A DNA stretch of 25,725 bases, taken from NCBI GenBank assembly GCA_039714535.1, contig JBDLJC010000049.1:1-25725 (forward strand). The letters run 5' to 3'. This document shows, in pieces, positions 1-6,624 of the stretch (its first letter is position 1; each line of letters begins with the position of its first letter). Under the pieces are notes generated by a model, which searched no databases, was not told where the DNA came from, and saw only the letters and a list, made by a program, of their open reading frames with translations. This DNA comes from JAGXFP01 sp039714535 (GTDB lineage: Bacteria; Desulfobacterota; Desulfobulbia; Desulfobulbales; JAGXFP01). Position numbers and translations under genes: made by a program.

Positions 1-99
1 AGTCAGAAGTCAGAAGTCAGAAGTCAGAAGTCAGAAGTCAGAAGTCAGAAGTCAGAAGTCAGAAGTCAGAAGTCAGAAGTCAGAAGTCAGAAGTCAGAA
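1..99. repeat. Heptamer tandem repeat (AGTCAGA)n, about 14 copies
   Basis: An uninterrupted head-to-tail array of the 7-bp unit AGTCAGA runs from the window edge to base 99, where the phase breaks into an A-rich stretch. All visible copies are identical, so it is either young or kept uniform by slippage. It continues beyond the left edge. A 7-bp unit would shift frame if translated, and no reading frame runs from it into the next gene. It lies 127 bp upstream of the ExbB-like start. Confidence 0.97.
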
Positions 100-225
100 A
101 AATAACTCTATTTACAGGATTGTTCATGGGTTATTTCAAGCAAAGTAGGCAAAACGGCAGGGTTTCGGCCCCGAAAACATACTATATTTGAAGATATACT
201 AATTTAATGAAGTAGGAGGAAAGTA
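100..225 (+). promoter_or_regulatory. Leader region of the ExbB/ExbD/AgmX cassette
   Basis: This non-coding stretch separates the heptamer array from the first gene. It holds a short inverted repeat, TTTCGG-cc-CCGAAA (about 163-176), and two AT-rich -10-like hexamers, TATATT (183-188) and TATACT (195-200). Neither has a convincing -35 partner. A strong ribosome binding site, AGGAGG, at 214-219 stands six bases before the ATG at 226 and fixes that start. The promoter itself is not resolved. Confidence 0.4.
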
Positions 226-906
226 ATGGGAAGCATATATGCAATGGTGTCGTTTTTCCAGCAAGGTGGGGTGTTCATGTATCCCATTCTTCTCGTCTTT
301 GCTTTCGGCATGGCCATAGCCATTGAACGCTGGATTCATCTGGGCCTGATCAAGACGCAGAACCGCAAGCTGTGGGTTGAAGTGCTCCCACTGCTGGACA
401 GGAATGACTTTGACAAGGCCCGGGAACTCGTCAACGAGGATAACTCCGCCATCGCGAAGATGCTGAGCATGGGCCTGGCCAGACAGGGCGCGGTCAGACG
501 GCGCGACGACATCGAAATCGCCATGGAAGAAAGCATGATGGAGATCATCCCGCAGTTGGAGCGGCGCACTCCATACGTGGGGTTGCTTTCAAACATTGCA
601 ACCCTGCTGGGACTGCTCGGCACCATCATGGGTCTAATCGCGGCGTTCACCGCTGTCGCCGAAGCGAACCCCGCCGAGAAGGCCGACATGCTTTCCGCCA
701 GTATCTCAACCGCCATGAACACCACGGCCTTCGGTCTGATTGTCGCGATTCCTCTTCTGCTGATCCATGCCAAGCTGACTTCTACTACCGGGCAGATCGT
801 CGACAGCCTTGAGATGGCTTCGGTCAAGGCCCTGAATATCATCACTAATACTTCTGTGCGCAAAGTCGACAAGGCCAAAGAGGCCAAAGAGACGGAAGAG
901 AGCTGA
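226..906 (+). CDS. MotA/TolQ/ExbB-family proton channel protein
   Basis: 226 aa, the usual size for ExbB/TolQ. Three membrane segments are visible at about residues 17-36, 118-144 and 163-182, with a basic cytoplasmic loop between the first and second. The second helix carries the family pattern LLGTIMGLIAAF (130-141), and the third begins with STAMNTTAFGL, which holds the conserved Thr of the channel. Family knowledge: five ExbB subunits form an inner-membrane channel around two ExbD helices and convert proton flow into mechanical work. It starts a tight four-gene operon with the next gene 2 bp downstream. The ATG at 226 has an AGGAGG site. Whether it serves TonB-like uptake, Tol-like envelope upkeep or Agl-like gliding cannot be read from this protein alone; the AgmX-like partner favours the last type. 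Family assignment is secure, role is inferred. Confidence 0.93.
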   Translation: MGSIYAMVSFFQQGGVFMYPILLVFAFGMAIAIERWIHLGLIKTQNRKLWVEVLPLLDRNDFDKARELVNEDNSAIAKMLSMGLARQGAVRRRDDIEIAMEESMMEIIPQLERRTPYVGLLSNIATLLGLLGTIMGLIAAFTAVAEANPAEKADMLSASISTAMNTTAFGLIVAIPLLLIHAKLTSTTGQIVDSLEMASVKALNIITNTSVRKVDKAKEAKETEES

Positions 907-908
907 GT

Positions 909-1394
909 ATGATGAGACGACGCAACAGAGGTCCGAGAGAATCTCCAGAACTGGATATCACCACTTTCCTGAACCTGATGGTAATACTCATACCTTTTCT
1001 ACTCATCAGCGCCGTGTTTTCTCGTGTGGCTATCTTGGAGTTGAGCGTGCCAACCGGTGCCGGTGGAGGGGCTTCGAGCAAACCGAACTTCAGCATTGAA
1101 GTAATCGTCCGCCATAATGGACTAGAGCTGGCAAACGGCTCCCAGGTCGTTGCCGCAATTCCGAAGAAAGATGACCAGTACAATTTGGAGAGATTGTCCG
1201 AAATGCTCATGCGCTTAAAAGGCGATTACCCGGACAAGGAAGACGCAACCGTCTTGATGGAACCGGACATAGAGTACAACTATCTTATTATGGTCATGGA
1301 CACAGTGCGCGCAGCCGAGATATGGGACGAGGATCTTGATGAGGACCAAAAGATGGTGCTCTTTCCCAGCATATCCATTGGAGATGCGCCATGA
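909..1394 (+). CDS. ExbD/TolR-family protein lacking the membrane Asp (first of two)
   Basis: 161 aa: a basic N-terminus (MMRRRNRGPR), one membrane helix (about 17-38) and a periplasmic domain. In most ExbD/TolR/MotB-type proteins the start of the helix carries an essential Asp, as in the E. coli ExbD pattern PFIDVMLVLL. Here the aligned stretch reads TTFLNLMVILIPFLL, so the position is Asn22. A different Asp, D16, lies just before the helix. It lies 2 bp after the ExbB-like gene, and its last four bases overlap the next start (ATGA, 1391-1394), so the three are almost certainly co-translated. The most likely role is a stator subunit that pairs with the second ExbD and does not itself carry protons. 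This is inferred from the residue change. Confidence 0.88.
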   Translation: MMRRRNRGPRESPELDITTFLNLMVILIPFLLISAVFSRVAILELSVPTGAGGGASSKPNFSIEVIVRHNGLELANGSQVVAAIPKKDDQYNLERLSEMLMRLKGDYPDKEDATVLMEPDIEYNYLIMVMDTVRAAEIWDEDLDEDQKMVLFPSISIGDAP

Positions 1395-1885
1395 AGAATA
1401 CCCGGCGGATTAGACGGATGGCGCGCAACAGAAAGAAGATGTCAGGCCTAAACCTGACTTCCCTGATGGACGTTTTCACCATTCTGGTCTTCTTCCTGCT
1501 CTTCAACTCTTCTTCCGGCGAGGTGCTGGAAGCCCCGAAGGAGATCAAGTTGCCTGATTCCATGGTCGAGGTCAAGCCAAGGGAAACTATCGTAATCTTG
1601 GTGTCTCCGGAAATGGTGCTGGTCCAAGGCAAACTCACAGCCGCAACACCCGAGGTGCTTAATTCCAAGAACCCGACGATCCCAGCGGTTACAGAGCAGT
1701 TGAAGTATCTGGAACGTAACCTTGTCGGGATAAATAAGAAGTCAGCCGTTAAGGGCAAGGAAGTTACTATCCTTGCGGATAAAAGCATTCCCTTCAGGGT
1801 ACTCAAAAAAATAATGTCAACCTGTACTGGGGCCGGTTACGGGAAGATTTCCCTGGCGGTCAACCAAGGGACTAAAGAGAGCTAG
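1391..1885 (+). CDS. ExbD/TolR-family protein with membrane Asp (second of two)
   Basis: 164 aa with a strongly basic N-terminus (about 1-17), one membrane helix (about 24-39) and a periplasmic domain. The helix reads SLMDVFTILVFFLL, and D27 matches the proton-carrying Asp of ExbD/TolR. The ATG overlaps the stop of the preceding gene by four bases, indicating translational coupling. Two different ExbD genes after one ExbB gene also occur in the Myxococcus AglRQS motor and in many Deltaproteobacterial TonB/AgmX cassettes (family knowledge). The two ExbD proteins here are too different in sequence to be a recent duplication. This copy is probably the proton-translocating one. Confidence 0.92.
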   Translation: MKNTRRIRRMARNRKKMSGLNLTSLMDVFTILVFFLLFNSSSGEVLEAPKEIKLPDSMVEVKPRETIVILVSPEMVLVQGKLTAATPEVLNSKNPTIPAVTEQLKYLERNLVGINKKSAVKGKEVTILADKSIPFRVLKKIMSTCTGAGYGKISLAVNQGTKES

Positions 1886-1886
1886 A

Positions 1887-3281
1887 GTGGCTTCCAAGAA
1901 TACATCCATCTTATCACAAGAATTAGAGCCTCTGAACGCGCAGATCAAGCAGATCTGGAGACAAAACGAGGAGCTCGAAGCAGAGTTGCGTTCTGTAGAG
2001 GCAAGGTTTGAAGCCTTTTCCACCGACAATCAACGGTTCGAAGCCCTGCGAGATGTCTGCAATGCCCTTGACAAGCTGGGCGAACTGGATGCGGCAGAAC
2101 TCTTTTGGAATGAAATGCCGGGGAGCAACGATGGTGCGGGACATGTCGAACGGCTCCGGAACCGGATTATTCAATACGAGGCAGAGATTCAGAGTAACCT
2201 TGAAGAGCAGAATTCTCTCAAGGTTCAGATCAATCATTGCCTAGATGAAGTGGACGCTCTGCAAAAACAGGTAAACGGCGCCTATATCCGTGAGCAACTG
2301 CGTCAGGAAGAGTTCGTTGTCGAACGTGAGGTTTCGCCCACTCCCTTTCGCCCGACAATTATGCCTTGGGCCAACGACACCGAGAGCGAAAGTCTCTTCC
2401 GCCGTTCTTTGCTCATTGCCCTGCTCTTGACCTTCATCTTTGGCTCAATTATTCCGCTGATTGATGTGCCCGTGCCGGATCCCATGGACGTAGTCAAAGT
2501 TCCGGAACGACTTGCCATGCTGCTCAAAAAAGAGCCTCCCAAGCCGGAGCCAATTCCTGAAAAACCAAAGGAAGAGAAGAAACCGGAAGAGGATCCGGAA
2601 AAACCAAAGAAGACCGAAGATAAGAAAAAGCCAAAACCGACCACAGAAAAAACGAAGTCCGCACGGAAAAAAGCCGAAACCACCGGTGTTTTGGCCTTTA
2701 AAAGCAGTTTTGCCGATCTTATGGATGAAACTCCCGTCGCAAAGCTCGGCTCCTCAGCCCGGCTTAGCAAGACCTCTTCAAGGGCGGCGGGGGCGGCCCG
2801 GGGGCAGCGATCGTTGGTGGCCATGGCAACTGGTTCCAGTGGTGGTATCGGCAGTGGCGCTGTCAGCCGTAATGTTGGAAGTGGCGGGAGCGACCGAATT
2901 GGCGGCGTAGGTTTTGCCCGGGTCGCGAGCTCCTTGACGGGAATGGAAGAAGAGGCTGGGCGTCCGGTCAGCGATGGCCCCGGCCCGGCTCGAACCGACG
3001 AAGAGATCCAGATCATCTTCGACAAATACAAGGCGCTGCTCTATCGGATCTACAACAAGGAATTACGTAAAAACCCAACCTTACGTGGCAAAATACTACT
3101 GCGGATAACAATAGAACCGGACGGGACGGTGTCCGAGTGCAAGGTAGAGTCCACTGATCTGGCCTCGCCAAAGTTGGTCGGTCTGATTGTCGGGCGCGTC
3201 AAGAAATTCAACTTCGGTCCAAAGGATGACGTGCCAAAGACGACCATCCTGTACCCGATCGACTTTCTGCCTGCGGGCTAG
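1887..3281 (+). CDS. TonB/AgmX-like energy transducer with cytoplasmic coiled coil
   Basis: 464 aa, starting with GTG one base after the upstream stop; the site before it is weak (GAGAG), so coupling to the upstream gene is likely. Order of parts: a cytoplasmic Glu/Gln-rich coiled coil (about 8-145), one membrane helix (171-193, LLIALLLTFIFGSIIPLI), a Pro/Lys/Glu-rich periplasmic spacer (about 214-262), a Ser/Gly-rich stretch (about 295-350) and a C-terminal AgmX/PglI or TonB-like domain (about 370-464) containing GKILLRITIEPDGTVSECKV. Family knowledge: the C-terminal fold contacts outer-membrane partners while the helix is driven by ExbBD. Unlike classical TonB, which has a short cytoplasmic tail, this one has about 170 cytoplasmic residues, as expected if the motor also docks to something inside the cell. 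It ends the operon; no terminator hairpin was seen. Confidence 0.82.
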   Translation: MASKNTSILSQELEPLNAQIKQIWRQNEELEAELRSVEARFEAFSTDNQRFEALRDVCNALDKLGELDAAELFWNEMPGSNDGAGHVERLRNRIIQYEAEIQSNLEEQNSLKVQINHCLDEVDALQKQVNGAYIREQLRQEEFVVEREVSPTPFRPTIMPWANDTESESLFRRSLLIALLLTFIFGSIIPLIDVPVPDPMDVVKVPERLAMLLKKEPPKPEPIPEKPKEEKKPEEDPEKPKKTEDKKKPKPTTEKTKSARKKAETTGVLAFKSSFADLMDETPVAKLGSSARLSKTSSRAAGAARGQRSLVAMATGSSGGIGSGAVSRNVGSGGSDRIGGVGFARVASSLTGMEEEAGRPVSDGPGPARTDEEIQIIFDKYKALLYRIYNKELRKNPTLRGKILLRITIEPDGTVSECKVESTDLASPKLVGLIVGRVKKFNFGPKDDVPKTTILYPIDFLPAG

Positions 3282-3747
3282 GAAAATAGTGGCATTATTT
3301 ATGCGTATGGACACTCAATAAGCAGAACAGATAAATAAGGCCAAGCAAGATAAGAATCATGCCATTTAAGCTTAAGCTCGGGAGAAGACACCCTTGTCCC
3401 TGTGCCCGGAAAATAGCGAATGGCGTTTCATTTAACCCAATATGGGTCTGAAAAACTGCAGTCGGCCCCAGCTCTGAACGGCCCCGTGGATATTAACGAT
3501 ACCCCGTTACCAAAGGGTTCCAAGCCTGGCTAGCGTCCCTCCAACCGCAAAAAACTACGGGAAATTCTCCGGCTCGGCTTCTCTGAGTTGAGTGGCACAC
3601 CAATTACAACGACGTAGTTTCCAGTACTTACCACCAGTAATACCTTGCCCCGCATATCGAGAATAGCCCCATTATTTTTTATCGCGCAACCCAGCAAAAT
3701 CCAACTAACAGCTTGATATTATTTAATTAATAAAACCTCACTTTTTC

Positions 3748-3776
3748 TTGACATCGACCATGCTTGTTATGATACG
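3748..3776 (+). promoter_or_regulatory. Candidate sigma-70-type promoter
   Basis: A perfect -35 hexamer, TTGACA, lies at 3748-3753. The best -10 match, TATGAT (3768-3773), sits at only 14 bp. At the standard 17 bp the hexamer is GATACG, which is poor. No gene starts downstream on this strand; transcription would enter two hairpins and run antisense into the kinase 3' end. The -35 is striking but the pair is imperfect. Confidence 0.35.
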
Positions 3777-3787
3777 CTGATTTTCAT

Positions 3788-3872
3788 GGAGATAAAGATA
3801 TCTTCCCCCAAACGATCTTTTTATCTTTCCTCCTAAGACACCGGCCGGCGGTTTAATGGAACTTCTGGCCGG
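3788..3872 (+). ncRNA. Candidate structured transcript: two consecutive hairpins
   Basis: First inverted repeat: GGAGATAAAGAT (3788-3799) against ATCTTTCCTCC (3823-3833), pairing with one bulge. Second: CCGGCC (3841-3846) against GGCCGG (3867-3872), a perfect GC stem with a 20-nt loop. Both lie within 100 bp of the TTGACA element. A 16-residue frame (ATG at 3786, stop at 3836) has no ribosome binding site. The structure could be a small RNA, or the GC stem could be a transcription barrier at the 3' end of the kinase gene. There is no U-tract after the second stem on either strand, so it is not a standard terminator. Confidence 0.25.
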
Positions 3873-3927
3873 GCTTTCGTATGATGTTCATCCTGGAAAA
3901 TCAACGGTGAAGCCAATCCGACAGTTA

Positions 3928-6246
3928 TTACTCAACGCTGCTTCCGACGATCTCGTTTAATGTCTCAATCAACACCTCCAGTCGATATGGTTTTGCAACC
4001 CGACCGACAAAACCATAACTTCTATAATCTGCCATGACCTGGTTATTGGCGTAGCCACTGGATACAACCGCCTTAACCTCAGGGTCTATCTTCAGGATCC
4101 TGCTCATCGCTTCCTTGCCGCCCATCCCGCCGGGAATTGTCAGATCCATGATCACACAATCAAAATCATTCTCTCCAGCCATAGCTTCTTGATATACCCG
4201 AATCGCCTCTTCCCCATCACATGCGGCAACCACTTCAAAGCCGGCGACCTGCAGCAATTCACCCAACAAATCCCTGATATCTTCCTCATCATCCATAATC
4301 AGGATCCGCCCCCCGGCCGTACCTTGCTGCTCTGCCCCATTACCTTTACCCGCCTTTTTATCTGACTTAACCTCCTCTACTTTAGCCGGCCCGGCAGGCA
4401 GATAAATGGTAAATTCAGTTCCCCTGCCCTCTCCGGAATCGACAAAAACATAGCCGCCATGCTTCGAGATGATCGAATAAACCGTGGCCAGACCAAGACC
4501 ACTCCCCTCCGGCTTGGTGGTAAAATATGGGTCGAAAATCTTGGCAATAAAATCTGCACTTATCCCCTGCCCCTGATCACGCACGGTTATCTTCACATAG
4601 CGACCTGCCTTGACAAGCTCGGAATCATCAGGACCAACAGTACAATTTACCAAGGAAATCGAGACAATCCCGCCATCAGGCATGGCCTGATCGGCGTTGA
4701 TCACCAGATTACTGATCACCTGGTGCATCTGGCTCCCATCAACTTCTACCGACCAGAGCCCTTCTCCAATCGCAATATCACTACCGACATTAGAACCACG
4801 AAGAATAAACTCCACGCAATCTTTCACCAGGTCACCAATAGCAATCATCTCTTTAACGGGAGCGCCCCCCTTGGCGAGGGTGAGAAGTTGACCGGTAAGT
4901 TCTTTGGCCTTAAGCACAGCCTCCTCAGTGGCATCGATTTTCTCCAACAATTTTTCTCTGGAGTCCTTCGCCAATCTGGCCAAAGTCAGATTATTCATAA
5001 TCGCAGTCAGGATATTATTAAAATCGTGGGCGACCCCACCGGCCAAAAGACCGACCGACTCGAGTTTCTGGAGCCTGACCGACTCAGCCTCGACCTTAAG
5101 TTTCTCGGTAATATCCTGAAATACCAGAACAACTCCAATAATGTCACCGCGCCGGTCATGAATAGGCGAAACACTGTAACTAACGTGCCGCTCCCAGCCG
5201 TCCTTCGCCACAAGAATAGCGCGAATACCCGATTCTTCCCTGGTTCTCGAATGCAAAACATCTTCTATAGGGTCGATGGTCTGCCGACGGTCCCGAGCAT
5301 CCTGCAAACGCAGAATCTCGGACAACTCCCTGCCGACGGCATATTCCTGTTGCCAGCCGGTTAAGACCTGGGCCGTATCGTTTACCAGGAACACCCGGCC
5401 CTGAATATCGACCGTGATAACCCCGTCGGCAATACTTTTAAGGGTCACTATCAACCTTTCTTTCTCCTCAGCCAAAGCTTCCTCGGCCAATTTGAGACTG
5501 GTTATATCCTGGAAACTTTCAACAATTCCGGCAACATCACCTTGCTCATTCCTGAAAGGCCTGGTCGTCACCATAAAGGAGTGCTCCCTACCATCAGCGT
5601 CCTCTTTCTTAGACTCGCAGACAATCTCGGGAGCGCCGGCCATAATTCGGGTGAGAGGGCATTTTTCAGTCTTACAGGTGGGGCCGGGGCGTGAATCATA
5701 GCATTTTTGCGTTTCAGCACCGGTCGGCATACCGAAAATCCGGCGATAGGCATCGTTGGCGTTAACGATATCGAAATCGGCATTGGTGAGACATAAGGGT
5801 ATTGAATTATTAAAGATGTTCTCTATATGGGTCTTCGATTCCCGGAGTTCCGCGCGGACCTTCTCCCGCTCTCTGATCTGTTCGGCCAGTTCCGCGTTGC
5901 TCTCCAGCAATTGCTCGTTAGCGCTGATGGCATCCTGCTGGGTTTTATTCATCCGGCTTACCGTCAACTCGGTAAGCTTGATGAACATAAAAACAAAAAT
6001 AGCGCCGCCCAGCAGAATCAGACCGACCAGCAACTCTATGGGGAAGTGGAGTCCCGTCATCAACAGGAAGACAAAGACAAGATAGCCGACATCGAAAAAA
6101 ACCATGAACGCGGTCAGCAACTGCCAACGGCCCCGAAGTTCATCCGGCAGGTCCTGGTTTAACCGCAAGCCGCCACTAATTGACGCTGACATCAGACCAA
6201 CCCCGAGCAGCACCATTACTATGGCGAAAATAACTACCGAAGACAT
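3928..6246 (-). CDS. Membrane-bound PAS-PAS hybrid histidine kinase with C-terminal receiver
   Basis: 772 aa. Three N-terminal membrane helices (about 4-24, 44-64, 69-90) are followed by a coiled linker (about 98-137), PAS 1 (about 138-252), PAS 2 (about 262-382), a phosphoacceptor domain with H407 in GGVAHDFNN, an ATPase domain (N513, DQGQG 557-561, GSGLGL 581-586) and a receiver (about 645-772) with acceptor D701 and conserved K752. PAS 1 holds C182, C191 and C196 in a CYDSRPGPTCKTEKCPL pattern that suggests metal, cofactor or redox sensing (inference). GGAAGGA before the ATG supports the start. No separate output regulator lies beside it, so the receiver may act as a phosphate sink, self-regulator or relay. 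It is the last gene of a minus-strand group with the small membrane protein and the AMP-binding enzyme. Signal and target are unknown. Confidence 0.93.
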   Translation of the reverse strand: MSSVVIFAIVMVLLGVGLMSASISGGLRLNQDLPDELRGRWQLLTAFMVFFDVGYLVFVFLLMTGLHFPIELLVGLILLGGAIFVFMFIKLTELTVSRMNKTQQDAISANEQLLESNAELAEQIREREKVRAELRESKTHIENIFNNSIPLCLTNADFDIVNANDAYRRIFGMPTGAETQKCYDSRPGPTCKTEKCPLTRIMAGAPEIVCESKKEDADGREHSFMVTTRPFRNEQGDVAGIVESFQDITSLKLAEEALAEEKERLIVTLKSIADGVITVDIQGRVFLVNDTAQVLTGWQQEYAVGRELSEILRLQDARDRRQTIDPIEDVLHSRTREESGIRAILVAKDGWERHVSYSVSPIHDRRGDIIGVVLVFQDITEKLKVEAESVRLQKLESVGLLAGGVAHDFNNILTAIMNNLTLARLAKDSREKLLEKIDATEEAVLKAKELTGQLLTLAKGGAPVKEMIAIGDLVKDCVEFILRGSNVGSDIAIGEGLWSVEVDGSQMHQVISNLVINADQAMPDGGIVSISLVNCTVGPDDSELVKAGRYVKITVRDQGQGISADFIAKIFDPYFTTKPEGSGLGLATVYSIISKHGGYVFVDSGEGRGTEFTIYLPAGPAKVEEVKSDKKAGKGNGAEQQGTAGGRILIMDDEEDIRDLLGELLQVAGFEVVAACDGEEAIRVYQEAMAGENDFDCVIMDLTIPGGMGGKEAMSRILKIDPEVKAVVSSGYANNQVMADYRSYGFVGRVAKPYRLEVLIETLNEIVGSSVE

Positions 6247-6284
6247 GATTTTTTCCTTCCTGCAATCATCAACCTGTCCCCAAG

Positions 6285-6587
6285 TTAATCGGAACTACCG
6301 TTTTCATACTCCCGGTAGAACCTTTCCGGAATACGGTTCCGGTTAAGCGCCTCGCTCTTATGGCGCGGACAATCCAGTTTCCGCCACAACATGGCCAACC
6401 GGTCCTGACCGGAAACCCTATGGCGCAACCTGAAAAAAGGAAATCGCTTACTTGGCGAAACAGCGACCCAGATATAAAGCATCTCCAGAAAATTAATGAG
6501 AACGATGATTCCGATCATCGTGCAAAACCAGGTATAGGTATGCACGGCGCTCCGGTTCGTAAAGCGAAAAGGTGAAGGATTGTACAT
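6285..6587 (-). CDS. Small putative membrane protein, unknown function
   Basis: 100 aa, not recognised as a family. One long hydrophobic segment (about 20-45, FCTMIGIIVLINFLEMLYIWVAV) is followed by a basic, aromatic-rich tail with many Arg and Trp/Tyr/Phe. The composition looks protein-like, and no large gene overlaps it. It fills the gap between the AMP-binding enzyme (37 bp upstream) and the hybrid kinase (38 bp downstream), all on the same strand. Weak points: the ATG at 6587 has only AAAGGA about 14 bp upstream, and an internal Met24 is also possible. It could be a small anchor or partner for the kinase, but nothing shows that. Confidence 0.5.
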   Translation of the reverse strand: MYNPSPFRFTNRSAVHTYTWFCTMIGIIVLINFLEMLYIWVAVSPSKRFPFFRLRHRVSGQDRLAMLWRKLDCPRHKSEALNRNRIPERFYREYENGSSD

Positions 6588-6624
6588 AGCTTTAGACTGG
6601 ATCCTTTAACGGAGGATAATTTCC

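Larger units (their letters stand above)
3282..3927. other. 646-bp gene-free interval with promoter-like site and hairpins
   Basis: No credible protein-coding frame was found on either strand. It lies between convergent genes: the AgmX-like gene (+) ends at 3281 and the hybrid kinase (-) ends at 3928. The first 450 bp show nothing clear. The last 180 bp hold a perfect -35 hexamer TTGACA (3748-3753) and two inverted repeats (3788-3833 and 3841-3872), listed separately. A gap this long between converging genes that need no promoters is notable. Confidence 0.6.

Noticed and set aside
3470..3560. Minus-strand similarity to a c-di-GMP-I (GEMM) riboswitch: GGGACGCTAGCC and GGTAACGGGGTATC
   Set aside because: The 5' GGCAAACC element and the GNRA tetraloop hairpin are missing, the spacing is too short, and no minus-strand gene follows for it to control.
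4459..5364. 301-codon plus-strand frame inside the hybrid kinase
   Set aside because: It lies antisense to a kinase with complete motifs and itself shows no recognisable domain; a shadow frame.
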